Assembly (NCBI GenBank): GCA_038210375.1
Contig: JBBQWT010000018.1
Span: forward strand, 1-64,000
Direction of reading: 5' to 3'
Length of the DNA stretch: 64,000 bases
Origin: JBBQWT01 sp038210375
GTDB taxonomy: Bacteria > Acidobacteriota > Terriglobia > Terriglobales > Acidobacteriaceae
In this document: in pieces, positions 26,445 to 35,607 of the stretch
How the letters are laid out: the number at the start of each line of letters is the position of its first letter
Position numbering within the stretch: position 1 is the first letter of the stretch
Notes under the pieces: generated by a model
Told to the model about the DNA's origin: nothing
Seen by the model: only the letters and a program-made list of their open reading frames with translations
The model's database searches: none
Program-made: the position numbers and the translations under genes

Positions 26445-28685
26445 ATGGTTTTGAAATCTAAATCACGAATTTTCGTAGGCCCGGCCCTGGCGCTGGGCTG
26501 TTTTCTGGCAATTGCGATCGGTTCTTCGGCGGCCCAGTCTTCGGCACCCCGGCCTTCTTCTGTGAGAAGCTCTCAGCCGAAAACTGCCCTGCACAATATT
26601 TCTTCGCCCCTCGGGTTCCGCGATTTCGCGCCTCAGGCTGCGATTGATGCGCGTTTCATGGCGGTTCCCGACCCTCGTCTGGCCGAGGAACACCTGCGCA
26701 TCCTCACCGCCGAGCCGCACATCGCCGGCTCTGTCGAGGACAAGAAGACGGCTGACTATGTCGCGGAGAAATTTCGCGCCGCCGGGCTGGATACCAAAAT
26801 TGTCGAGTACAAGATCTGGATGAACCTGCCGGGAGAGATCAGCGTCGATGCCACCGCTCCGGCGGGTTTGAAAATGCATGGCCCTTCGCCGGAACGCGTC
26901 TCCGACGATCCCTTTCAGAATGATCCACGGGTCACCCCGGGTTTTAACGGATACTCGCCTTCCGGAGATGTTGAAGGAGAAGTGGTTTACGCCAATTATG
27001 GCCGGCCGGAAGACTTGCGTAAGCTGGAGAGCATGGGCGTCAACCTTCGCGGCAAGATCGTTCTGGTGCGCTACGGCAACAATTTTCGCGGAGTAAAGAC
27101 GTTTGTCGCCCAGGAACACGGCGCGGCCGGTGTCCTGATCTATTCCGATCCCATCGATGACGGCTATTTCAAGGGCGACGTGTATCCCAAAGGCCCGTGG
27201 CGGCCGGAAAGCGCGGTGCAGCGCGGCTCCATCGGCTTCATGTTCAAGTATCCCGGGGATCCGACCACGCCGGGCTTCGCGTCGGTCGCCACGCTCGATC
27301 CTAAAAAGCGCATTTCACCAGCGCAGGCGGCGTCACTGGCCACTGTGCCGACCACGCCGCTTTCTTACGGCGACGCCAGTCCGCTGCTGGCCAGGCTGGG
27401 CGGCCCCGCATCCCCGCGCGAGTGGCAGGGCGCGCTTCCCTTCACCTACCACGTCGGGCCAGGCCCGGTGCGGGTGAAGATCCATCTCAAGCAGGATTAT
27501 GCATACCGCACTATATGGGATGTCATCGGCACGATTCCAGGAACGGATTTCCCCGACCAGGTAGTGGTCGGCGGCAACCATCGTGATGCCTGGGTATACG
27601 GCGCGGTCGATCCCAACAGCGGCACCGCCGCCATGCTGGAGGCTGTGCATGGCCTGGGAGAGTTGCTGAAATCCGGCTGGAAGCCCAGGCGCACCATCAT
27701 CATTGGCAGCTGGGACGCGGAAGAAGAAGGACTGATCGGCAGCACCGAGTGGGGAGAAGAACACGCCACCGACCTCGAACATGCCACCGCCTACTTCAAC
27801 ATGGATGTGGGAGTAGGCGGGCCGCATTTTGGTTCGTCGGCGGTCCCCAGCCTGAAGCGCTTCGTGCGCGAGGTTACCCAACAGGTGGCCAGCCCCAAAG
27901 GCGGCACCGTGTATGACCAGTGGCGCCGGGAGAGCGATGAGAAAAAAGAGCGGGCCCGCGACGACGCTTCCACGGGGAGCAATCGCCGAGCGCCCCAGGC
28001 CAAGGTGGATGACGACGTTGAGGTCGGCGACCTGGGCAGCGGATCGGATTACACCGTCTTCCTGCAGCGCCTGGGCGTGCCGTCCACCGACATCGGCTCA
28101 GGCGGTGACTATGGCGTGTACCACTCCGTGTTCGACAACTTTGCGTGGTTTAAGAAGTTCGGCGATCCCACCTTTGTTTACGAACAGCAGATGGCGCGGG
28201 TCTTCGGCATCGAGTTGCTGCACATGGCGAGCGCCGATGTGGTTCCCTATGACTACGAAACTTATGGCAAGGAGATTACTTCATACCTGGAATCGGCGCA
28301 GCGCAGGTCGCAGCACATGGGTGACAAGGCCACGTATGCGGGCTTGAAATTTGAGCGCGCCCTGGCGGCCGCCCGCAGGTTTACCGCCGCCGGCGTAACC
28401 ATGGGAACGGCGCAACAAAATGGCGCCAGCGACGCTGTGGCTTTGAACCGCGCATTGATCGCGGCGGAGCGCGGGTTGCTTTTGCCCGAGGGCTTGCCCA
28501 ACCGCCCGTGGTTTCGCCATTCGATTTATGCTCCCGGACAATACACCGGGTACGCCGCAGTGGTGATTCCCGGAGTGAATGAAGCCCTCGATTCCGGGGA
28601 TGGAGTGCGCGCCGCCGGGCAACTGGAGAAAGTTGCGCAGGCGTTGGAGCGGGCGGCTGGGATTATGGAGGGGGCGGCGCACTAG
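26445..28685 (+). CDS. Exported M28 metallopeptidase, glutamate carboxypeptidase II-like
   Basis: About 746 aa. A signal peptide (IFVGPALALGCFLAIAIGSSAAQ) is followed by an N-terminal region, a protease-associated domain (about 170-290), the M28 peptidase domain and a transferrin-receptor-like dimerisation domain (about 610-745). Zinc ligands and catalytic residues can be followed: His and Asp in GGNHRDAW, Asp in GAVDPNSGTA, Glu-Glu in WDAEEEGLIG, Asp in FNMDVGVGG and His in YGVYHSVFDNF. A charged insert (DEKKERARDD) interrupts the domain near 505. ATG 26445 is adjacent to GGAG; a TTG at 26451 has better spacing, so the exact start is uncertain. Confidence 0.92.
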   Translation: MVLKSKSRIFVGPALALGCFLAIAIGSSAAQSSAPRPSSVRSSQPKTALHNISSPLGFRDFAPQAAIDARFMAVPDPRLAEEHLRILTAEPHIAGSVEDKKTADYVAEKFRAAGLDTKIVEYKIWMNLPGEISVDATAPAGLKMHGPSPERVSDDPFQNDPRVTPGFNGYSPSGDVEGEVVYANYGRPEDLRKLESMGVNLRGKIVLVRYGNNFRGVKTFVAQEHGAAGVLIYSDPIDDGYFKGDVYPKGPWRPESAVQRGSIGFMFKYPGDPTTPGFASVATLDPKKRISPAQAASLATVPTTPLSYGDASPLLARLGGPASPREWQGALPFTYHVGPGPVRVKIHLKQDYAYRTIWDVIGTIPGTDFPDQVVVGGNHRDAWVYGAVDPNSGTAAMLEAVHGLGELLKSGWKPRRTIIIGSWDAEEEGLIGSTEWGEEHATDLEHATAYFNMDVGVGGPHFGSSAVPSLKRFVREVTQQVASPKGGTVYDQWRRESDEKKERARDDASTGSNRRAPQAKVDDDVEVGDLGSGSDYTVFLQRLGVPSTDIGSGGDYGVYHSVFDNFAWFKKFGDPTFVYEQQMARVFGIELLHMASADVVPYDYETYGKEITSYLESAQRRSQHMGDKATYAGLKFERALAAARRFTAAGVTMGTAQQNGASDAVALNRALIAAERGLLLPEGLPNRPWFRHSIYAPGQYTGYAAVVIPGVNEALDSGDGVRAAGQLEKVAQALERAAGIMEGAAH

Positions 28686-28921
28686 GTTCTCAGCGCATGG
28701 GTTTCTATTTCAAGTGATGGCGAAGTTTCTTCTATCCAGCGAAATTTCTTGCTGTTCCCGCAGAGATCTGAAGAAGTTGCATCCAGGAATTCCAATAAGC
28801 CAAGACCCTCCGCCTTTGTCATCCTGGACCGAGCTTTTGCTTCTTGTGTTAGCGAATTACCTCGCGTTCTCTTTTGCTTATCCGCCCCCGAGAATTTTTG
28901 TTTTCGCCGTTCCCAATGCCC
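28686..28921. other. Intergenic stretch with nothing recognised
   Basis: 236 bp between the convergent M28 peptidase and thiC stops. No convincing coding, hairpin with T run, or repeat was seen. Confidence 0.5.
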
Positions 28922-30418
28922 TTAGCGCGTAAGAGTTCCAGCCGGAGCGGGCGCCATTTTGTTCATCAGTTCTGTGTAGTCTGTCTTTTCCAGCCCGTGG
29001 ACTGTTTTGTTGAACTCGTCCACCTTGGCTGAATAATTCATTGAGCAAAATTTGGGTCCGCACATTGAACAGAATTTTGCTTCTTTGTAATAGTCATCGG
29101 GCAGGGTTTCGTCGTGCATGCTGCGCGCCGTTTCCGGGTCGAGCGAGATGGCGAACTGCTTTTCCCAGTCGAAGGTATAGCGGGCGTAGCTGATGGCGTT
29201 GTCGCGGTCCTGGGCTCCCGGGCGGTGGCGTGCCAGGTCGGCGGCGTGGGCGGCGATCTTATAGGCGATGATGCCGTCCTTGACATCTTTTTCATTGGGC
29301 AGCCCCAAATGTTCCTTGGGGGTCACGTAACAAAGCATAGCGGCGCCGTGCCAGCCGATCATGGCTGCTCCGATGGCGCTGGTGATGTGGTCGTAGCCGG
29401 GAGCGATATCGGTGACCAGCGGGCCCAGGGTGTAGAAGGGCGCACCGTCGCACAGTTCGATTTCCTTATCCACCTGCTCTTTGATCTTATCCAGCGGCAC
29501 GTGTCCGGGTCCTTCGATCATCACCTGCACATCGTGTTTCCAGGCGCTGCGGGCCAGGTCGCCCAGGGTCTTGAGCTCGGCGAACTGGGCCTGGTCGCTG
29601 GCGTCGGCGATGCAGCCGGGGCGCAGCCCGTCCCCTAGAGAATAAGAGACGTCGTACTTGGCGAGCACCTTGGTGATCTCATCGAAGCGCTCGTAAAGAA
29701 AATTCTGGCGGTGATGGTGGGCCATCCACTGGGCGAGAATCGCGCCGCCGCGGCTGACGATGCCGGTGATTCGCTTGGCCACCAGGGGCAGGTATTCGAT
29801 CAGTACGCCGGCGTGGATGGTCATGTAATCCACTCCCTGCTCGGCCTGCTCTTCGATGACCTCTAGCATGACGTTGAAGTTGAGGTCTTCGATGCGCTTC
29901 ACCCGGGAGATCGCCTCGTAAATCGGCACGGTGCCGATGGGGACCGGCGAATGGCGCAGGATGGCTTCACGAATGTTATGAATATCGCCGCCGGTGGAGA
30001 GGTCCATCACCGTATCGGCGCCATAGTGGACGGCGGTGTGCAGTTTCTTCAGCTCTTCTTCCACTTCGGAGGTCACCGCCGAATTGCCGATGTTGGCGTT
30101 GATCTTGCACAGGGATTCCACACCGATGGCCATGGGCTCAAGCTCGGGATGATTGATGTTGGCGGGAATGATCATCCGGCCCGCAGCCACCTCGGAGCGG
30201 ATCAGCTCGGCCGATATCTTTTCTTTGAGCGCGATGTATTCCATCTCTTCGGTGACCTGGCCGAGGCGGGCATAGTGCATCTGCGAAAAATTGCCGTCGC
30301 CGCTGGCCTGGGCGCGCTGGCGGCGCTGGTTAATCCATTCAGCGCGCGGCTGGGGGACTTCCGCCTGCGCTACGCTGGCGTGGGGAACGCTGCCATTACC
30401 ATTCTGTTCAACTGACAT
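28922..30418 (-). CDS. thiC: Phosphomethylpyrimidine synthase ThiC
   Basis: 498 aa. ThiC is an unusual radical SAM enzyme that makes HMP-P from AIR for thiamine. The C-terminal cluster motif C-x2-C-x4-C is CSMCGPKFC near residue 460. Other matches are NANIGNSAVTS, DTVMDLSTGGDI, MTIHAGVL, SRGGAILAQWM, YSLGDGLRPGCIADA, MIEGPGHVPLDKI and DIAPGYDHITSAIGAAM. ATG 30418 (AAAGGTG upstream) is preferred over a far upstream frame start at 30568 that would add 50 non-family residues. I found no TPP riboswitch in the 170 bp upstream. Confidence 0.96.
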   Translation of the reverse strand: MSVEQNGNGSVPHASVAQAEVPQPRAEWINQRRQRAQASGDGNFSQMHYARLGQVTEEMEYIALKEKISAELIRSEVAAGRMIIPANINHPELEPMAIGVESLCKINANIGNSAVTSEVEEELKKLHTAVHYGADTVMDLSTGGDIHNIREAILRHSPVPIGTVPIYEAISRVKRIEDLNFNVMLEVIEEQAEQGVDYMTIHAGVLIEYLPLVAKRITGIVSRGGAILAQWMAHHHRQNFLYERFDEITKVLAKYDVSYSLGDGLRPGCIADASDQAQFAELKTLGDLARSAWKHDVQVMIEGPGHVPLDKIKEQVDKEIELCDGAPFYTLGPLVTDIAPGYDHITSAIGAAMIGWHGAAMLCYVTPKEHLGLPNEKDVKDGIIAYKIAAHAADLARHRPGAQDRDNAISYARYTFDWEKQFAISLDPETARSMHDETLPDDYYKEAKFCSMCGPKFCSMNYSAKVDEFNKTVHGLEKTDYTELMNKMAPAPAGTLTR

Positions 30419-30590
30419 GAGTGCACCTTTTCTCTCGAAACTTGAAGGAATTATACGCCGTGCGGGGATTTGGATTTCCGGGTTTAGGGCGCTTCCGCAC
30501 CCAGAAACCCAACCGGGAAATTGCAATGAACCAGCCCACAACTCATAAACTCCCCGCGATGGGAACATTTATGAAACCGCCCATGGGTGC

Positions 30591-31229
30591 TTAAGAGCCC
30601 GCGCTGGCTGAGCGCAGCCGGACGATCTCAAACTTCGTTCCAAGCAAAGCGGTTTCCAGCCACCGCGGAATCTCGGTGGCGACAGCGGTGGCCCGGCCCT
30701 TGCGGAAGCTCACCAGCAGCCTGATGTTTCCGCCGGTCTCGGAGTTGTCGTAGATGCGCACGACTTCGATTCCGCTTTGGGAAAAATCAAGGGCGGCGAG
30801 CAGGTTCTGCATGCTCTGTTCGAAAATCTCCCGCACCATTCGCTCGGGGGGGGCGTGCCCTCCGCGATACCAGCGCTCGATGATCCGCCGCATGCTTTCT
30901 TCCACGCTGCCCGCGGAGACAAAGTACATCGCAGTCCAAAAGCCATATTCCTGGGCGACCCGGGTATGCGCGAAGGTGATGGGGCTGCGCAGCGTGGTCT
31001 CGAGTGCAAGGCTCTTGCGCAGCGCAATGTGGTCGATGATCCACCGGTCGAAAGCGGCGGCCGCGTTCGTGCGCACCTGCCGGGAAATTTTCCGGGGGGA
31101 AGCGGGCTTCAATTCCGCCGCCCGGTAGTCGGGGTTGAAGGAATCAACTCCAAAAGCGGCAAGCGGAAGCCGGCTGCTTTTGCCGCTGCCGGAAGGCCCG
31201 GCTACGATGACCATGCGAGGGCGATCCAC
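30591..31229 (-). CDS. Zeta-toxin-like P-loop kinase
   Basis: 212 aa. Walker A GPSGSGKS lies at about 11-18, followed by SFNPDYRAAELKP and an ETTLRSP motif like that of zeta toxins (COG4185), and FVSAGSVEESMRRIIERW with basic residues of the lid (RGGHAPPERMVREIF). Zeta toxins phosphorylate UDP-N-acetylglucosamine, poisoning peptidoglycan synthesis; some relatives are housekeeping kinases. Its start is 3 bp after the stop of a small acidic gene on the same strand, so a toxin-antitoxin arrangement is plausible but not proven. Confidence 0.8.
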   Translation of the reverse strand: MDRPRMVIVAGPSGSGKSSRLPLAAFGVDSFNPDYRAAELKPASPRKISRQVRTNAAAAFDRWIIDHIALRKSLALETTLRSPITFAHTRVAQEYGFWTAMYFVSAGSVEESMRRIIERWYRGGHAPPERMVREIFEQSMQNLLAALDFSQSGIEVVRIYDNSETGGNIRLLVSFRKGRATAVATEIPRWLETALLGTKFEIVRLRSASAGS

Positions 31230-31232
31230 CAG

Positions 31233-31451
31233 TTAGCCCCCGAGGTCGGCGCCGTCGTCGTCGCGCATGTCGGGGGGGAGATCGGCCTTCAGGAGGCGCC
31301 CCTGGTCGTCGATGATCCCCAGGCGCAGTGATTCATCACGCTGGGAACGGTAGAGTTTGTTGCCTTCCACCAGGACGTGGCTGGTGAACGCGTCCAGCTC
31401 GTGATCGTTATCCACATCGATGGATTCGATGGTTAAAGGTTTGTCTGCCAT
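31233..31451 (-). CDS. Small acidic protein, putative partner of the zeta-like kinase
   Basis: 72 aa from ATG 31451 (AGGACC four nt upstream). Sequence begins MADKPLTIESIDVDNDHELD and is rich in Asp/Glu throughout, ending in PPDMRDDDGADLGG. The acidic character and 3-bp spacing to the kinase gene fit an antitoxin, but no epsilon-antitoxin similarity is visible. It lies upstream in the operon, the usual antitoxin position. Confidence 0.65.
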   Translation of the reverse strand: MADKPLTIESIDVDNDHELDAFTSHVLVEGNKLYRSQRDESLRLGIIDDQGRLLKADLPPDMRDDDGADLGG

Positions 31452-31517
31452 TTGGTCCTGAATTATATGTGACGGTGCGAAGCGTGCTTGCGGAAATCCC
31501 AATTTCGCGCGACGAGC

Positions 31518-33326
31518 CTAATCTTCGCCCACCTTCAACACCGCCAGGAAGGCTTCCTGGGGAATATCCACGCGGCCGATCCGTTTCATGCGCTTCTTGC
31601 CTTCCTTCTGTTTTTCCAGCAGTTTACGCTTGCGGCTGATGTCGCCGCCGTAGCATTTGGCGATCACGTTCTTGCGGATCGCGGTCACGGTCTCGCGGGA
31701 AATGATTTTCGCTCCAATCGCCGCCTGGATGGCCACTTCGAACATCTGGCGCGGGATCAACTGCTTCATCTTGGCGGCCAGGGCGCGGCCGCGGTCGTAG
31801 GCGAAGTCGCGGTGCACGATGATGGAAAGCGCGTCCACGGGCTCGCCCGAGACCAGGATGTCGAGCTTCACCATGGGTGATTCCCACATTCCCGACAAAT
31901 GGTAATCGAGTGACGCGTAGCCGCGGGATACTGATTTCAGCCGGTCGTAGAAATCCATCACGATCTCGTTGAGCGGCAGCTCGTAGGTGAGCATCACCCG
32001 GGTGGGCGTCATGTACTCGAAATTCTTCTGCTTGCCGCGTTTGTCTTCCACCAGCTTGAGGATGCCGCCCACGTACTCCTCGGTGGTGATGATGGTGGCC
32101 ATGATCACCGGCTCCTCGATTTTGGCGATCTCGGTGGTGGCCACCCAGCGGCTGGGGTTATCCACTTCGAGCACCACGCCGTCGGTGCGGGTGATGCGGT
32201 AGCGGACGCCCGGGGCGGTAATGATTAGTTCCAGGTTGAATTCCCGCTCGAGACGCTCCTGGATGATCTCCATATGGAGCAGGCCCAGGAATCCGCAGCG
32301 GAAGCCGAAGCCCAGCGCCACCGAGCTTTCCGGCTCGAACATGAACGAGGAATCGTTGAGGCGAAGTTTTTCGAGGGCCTCGCGCAGCTGAGTGTGCTGG
32401 TGCGAATCCACGGTGTAAAGACCGGCAAAGACCATGGGCTTGATTTCTTCAAAACCGGGCAGGGGTTCGCTGGCGGGGCGGTTCTCATCGGTGATGGTGT
32501 CGCCGATCTTGGTGTCGGAGACGCTCTTGATGTTGGCCATGAGAAAGCCGACTTCACCGGCAGTGAGTTCCGCGATCTCCACCGGCTTAGGCGTGAGCAC
32601 GCCCAGGGTTTCGATCTCGAAAACGTGCCCGTTCCACCACAGGCGAATTTTTTGCCCCACCCTCATCGTCCCCTGGAAGATGCGGACCAGCACCACCACG
32701 CCACGATACGGGTCAAACCACGAATCAAAGATGAGGGCCTGCAGCGGGGCATCGGGCGAGCCCTTGGGCGCGGGTAGCCGCCGCACGATGGCTTCCAGCA
32801 CGTCGGGCACGCCCAGGCCGGTCTTGGCGCTCACCGGCAGGGCGTCAGTCGAATCGATGCCGATGGTCTGCTCGATCATGTCGCGGGTGCGCTCGATATC
32901 GGCGCTGGGCAGATCGATCTTATTGATGACGGGGATGATGTCGAGGCCGTTGTTGATGGCGAGATAAGCGTTGGCCAAGGTCTGGGCTTCCACTCCCTGG
33001 GAGGCATCGACCACCAGCAGCGCGCCCTCGCAGGCGGCCAGGGAGCGCGACACCTCGTAGGAAAAATCCACGTGCCCGGGCGTGTCAATGAGGTTGAGTT
33101 GATAGGTGAGGCCATCGCCGGCGGTGTACATCATGCGCACGGCGTGGGCCTTGATGGTGATGCCGCGCTCGCGTTCGAGGTCCATGTCGTCGAGCACCTG
33201 GGCCTGCATATCGCGCAGCGACACCGAGCCGGTCAACTCCAGCAGGCGGTCGGAGAGCGTGGATTTGCCATGATCGATGTGGGCAATAATGGCAAAATTT
33301 CGGATGCGGCTGATGCTGGAATCCAT
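31518..33326 (-). CDS. lepA: Elongation factor 4 (LepA)
   Basis: 602 aa ribosomal back-translocase GTPase. G1 is AHIDHGKST (about 15-23), G2/switch I RERGITIKAHAV, G3 DTPGHVDF, G4 NKIDLPSAD. LepA-specific parts include DTITDENRPA, PMVFAGLYTVDSHQH and the C-terminal KRKLLEKQKEGKKRMKRIG motif. ATG 33326. Nothing unusual. Confidence 0.97.
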   Translation of the reverse strand: MDSSISRIRNFAIIAHIDHGKSTLSDRLLELTGSVSLRDMQAQVLDDMDLERERGITIKAHAVRMMYTAGDGLTYQLNLIDTPGHVDFSYEVSRSLAACEGALLVVDASQGVEAQTLANAYLAINNGLDIIPVINKIDLPSADIERTRDMIEQTIGIDSTDALPVSAKTGLGVPDVLEAIVRRLPAPKGSPDAPLQALIFDSWFDPYRGVVVLVRIFQGTMRVGQKIRLWWNGHVFEIETLGVLTPKPVEIAELTAGEVGFLMANIKSVSDTKIGDTITDENRPASEPLPGFEEIKPMVFAGLYTVDSHQHTQLREALEKLRLNDSSFMFEPESSVALGFGFRCGFLGLLHMEIIQERLEREFNLELIITAPGVRYRITRTDGVVLEVDNPSRWVATTEIAKIEEPVIMATIITTEEYVGGILKLVEDKRGKQKNFEYMTPTRVMLTYELPLNEIVMDFYDRLKSVSRGYASLDYHLSGMWESPMVKLDILVSGEPVDALSIIVHRDFAYDRGRALAAKMKQLIPRQMFEVAIQAAIGAKIISRETVTAIRKNVIAKCYGGDISRKRKLLEKQKEGKKRMKRIGRVDIPQEAFLAVLKVGED

Positions 33327-33580
33327 TGGGTGGGTGTCATGATTTTAACATCGCCGATGCGGACTGAGGGGCGTTCGAGGCGGCGGCGAGAACCGGGTCC
33401 TTTTGGCTGGATTCACGATTCAAAACAAGGACGCGGGTGGGGAAAAGCCAGCAACATCTTACGAAAGTTATCATTTCGGGCAAACACTCGCCCACCCCTC
33501 AGCGAAAGGTTTGCTGGGGGTTATTGGAAGTGTTACCCTGTTGACTTCCCCCGCTCCCCACAGGAGCTTTCCGGCTTCTT

Positions 33581-35260
33581 ATGAGTAGCCCCAGAACTGC
33601 CATCCCGGTCCCATCGTCCGCCAGCGCCCAGCCGGTTGTGGTGTTCGTGCAGGATAACGAACAGCGCATGTTTACCCTGGGCCCGGACCCCTTTACCGTC
33701 GGCCGCAAGCCCGATAAACACCTGGTAATCGCCGATCCGAGGGTTTCGCGCAACCATGCCGAGATCGTCAAGGTGGGTGCGGAATATTTCGTGGTGGACT
33801 TGCAGAGCAAGCACGGCACATTTTTGAACGGCAAGCAGGTCGAGCGCCACAAGTTGACCCGCAATGACCACCTCGAATTCGGCATGCGCATGGGGCCGCA
33901 CCTGCTCTTCCACCCCACGGGACACACCAGCGCCGCGCGTGATTTTCTCAGCCAGATTTCTTCGATATCGGTACCCGGCTCCGCCTCTGACCTCGAGAAG
34001 CTGACCCTTTTTCTGGAAGGCGCCCGCAAGCTCAACACCACCGGCGCGGTGGACGAAATACTGCTCACCCTGATCGACACCACCCTGCGCCTCACCGGGG
34101 CGGAGCGCGGGTACGTCTTCCTGCGCGAAAAAGATGGATCGCTCAGCCTGGCGGCGGCCCAGACCTCCACCGGGGAAAAGATCACCGAGGCGGGAAATAT
34201 TTCACGCTCCATTCTCGAAGAAGCGGCGCGATCGGCTTCGGAATTCCTGGTGACCGACACCTTGAAATCGAGCACCATCTCGGCGCGGGAAAGCATCGTG
34301 ATGCATGACATTCGCAGCGTCATCTGCATCCCCCTGCGCAAGACCAGCATGAACCAGAAGATCAATCCCAATGAAGCCACCCACCAGCCAACCCAGATAT
34401 TAGGCATTCTGTACCTCGATAGCCGGCTGGCATCGGGAACCATCTCCACGGTGAGCCACGACATTCTGAGCGCGATCGCGACGGAAGCCGCCGCGCTGGT
34501 CGAAAACGCATACCTGGCGCGGTCGGAAGAGGCTTCGCGGCGCTACCAGCAGGAGCTGGATATTGCGGCATCCATCCAGCAGCGGCTCATGGCGGTGACC
34601 ATTCCCGATTTGCCGTACGTGAAAATCACCGCCCGCAACATGCCCTGCAAAGATGTAGGAGGCGACTTCTACGACGTGGTGCAGACCGATGAAGGCACCG
34701 CCGTGGTGGTGGCCGACGTCAGCGGCAAGGGAATTTCATCGGCGCTGCTCGCATCCATTCTGCAAGGCATGATCTACTCGCAACTTCTGGCCCACGTGGC
34801 GCTGGTCGATGTAGTGGCGGCGGCTAACCGGTTTATCTGCGAGAAGCAGATTGGCGGCAAGTACGCGACCCTGGTGATCCTGCGTCTGTGTCCCGATGGC
34901 AACATGGAGTACGTCAACTGCGGCCACATCTACCCGGCGCTGATCAACGCGAAGGGAGTCACGCGCATCGTGGAATCGAACGTCCCCGTGGGATTGCTGC
35001 CCAACATGACCTACGTCGGCGGCAAAATCAAGATGAACCAGGACGACCGCCTGGTGCTGGTGACCGACGGCGTGACCGAAGCCGAAGATAACACCGGAGA
35101 ATTTTTTGGCGAGGACGGCCTGGATAACAGTCTGCGCGCGGGAGCGACGTTTGAAGGCATCTTTGCCGCCCTGCGCCAGTTCTGCGGAGACTGCCCCATG
35201 AACGACGATTGCACGGTTCTGGAAATTCACTATCGCGCCGACGGCGCACCCGTAAATTAG
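33581..35260 (+). CDS. FHA-GAF-PP2C (SpoIIE-type) phosphatase
   Basis: 559 aa regulatory phosphatase without TM segments. The FHA domain (about 20-115) has TVGRKPDKHLVIADPRVSRNHAEI and GTFLNGKQV. A GAF domain (about 145-305) follows, with LTGAERGYVFLREKDGSLS and GILYLDSRLASG. A short coiled linker (YQQELDIAASIQQRLM) leads to the SpoIIE phosphatase (about 330-550) with CKDVGGDFYDVV, VVADVSGKGISSALLASIL, VNCGHIYPALI and LVLVTDGVTEAED, the Asp residues of which bind metal. This architecture typically acts in partner-switching signal transduction. A PilZ gene follows 23 bp downstream. Confidence 0.93.
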   Translation: MSSPRTAIPVPSSASAQPVVVFVQDNEQRMFTLGPDPFTVGRKPDKHLVIADPRVSRNHAEIVKVGAEYFVVDLQSKHGTFLNGKQVERHKLTRNDHLEFGMRMGPHLLFHPTGHTSAARDFLSQISSISVPGSASDLEKLTLFLEGARKLNTTGAVDEILLTLIDTTLRLTGAERGYVFLREKDGSLSLAAAQTSTGEKITEAGNISRSILEEAARSASEFLVTDTLKSSTISARESIVMHDIRSVICIPLRKTSMNQKINPNEATHQPTQILGILYLDSRLASGTISTVSHDILSAIATEAAALVENAYLARSEEASRRYQQELDIAASIQQRLMAVTIPDLPYVKITARNMPCKDVGGDFYDVVQTDEGTAVVVADVSGKGISSALLASILQGMIYSQLLAHVALVDVVAAANRFICEKQIGGKYATLVILRLCPDGNMEYVNCGHIYPALINAKGVTRIVESNVPVGLLPNMTYVGGKIKMNQDDRLVLVTDGVTEAEDNTGEFFGEDGLDNSLRAGATFEGIFAALRQFCGDCPMNDDCTVLEIHYRADGAPVN

Positions 35261-35283
35261 AGGTCAATAAAGAGAGGTCGGTT

Positions 35284-35607
35284 ATGGCAGGAAGCGAACA
35301 GCGAAACTCGCAGCGGTTGGATATGTCACTGCCGGTCACGGTCAGGTATGCCAACGGCGGGTTTCATGAAATCGAGACTCAAACCCGGAACGTGAGCACG
35401 CAAGGGGTCCTGCTGGAACTCGACAGCGACCTGAAAACCGGCGCCAGCATTGAATTCACCTTGACCCTGCCTCCGGAAGTGACTATGTCGGAAAGCATTC
35501 GCGTACGCTGCCTGGGCCGCGTGGTGCGCGTGGCGGCGCCCGACCAAAAGGAAAAAATCACCATCGCCGCCACCATCGACCAGTACGACTTTGTCGCCGA
35601 CTCCTAA
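35284..35607 (+). CDS. PilZ-domain protein
   Basis: 107 aa from ATG 35284 (AGAGAGG upstream). PilZ domains bind c-di-GMP through an RxxxR and a D/NxSxxG motif. Here SEQRNSQRLDMSLPVTV gives an atypical basic start, and RNVSTQGVLLEL gives NVSTQG (NxSxxG). The second motif is intact; the RxxxR is approximated by RNSQR. It follows the FHA-GAF-PP2C gene closely, suggesting a shared signalling role (inference). Confidence 0.85.
   Translation: MAGSEQRNSQRLDMSLPVTVRYANGGFHEIETQTRNVSTQGVLLELDSDLKTGASIEFTLTLPPEVTMSESIRVRCLGRVVRVAAPDQKEKITIAATIDQYDFVADS

Noticed and set aside
28579..28932. 117-codon frame across the M28 peptidase end
   Set aside because: Starts within the peptidase in another frame and shows no protein-like pattern.
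30419..30590. Possible TPP riboswitch upstream of thiC
   Set aside because: I looked on the minus strand for the conserved CTGAGA and ACCTGATCTGG-like blocks and found none.
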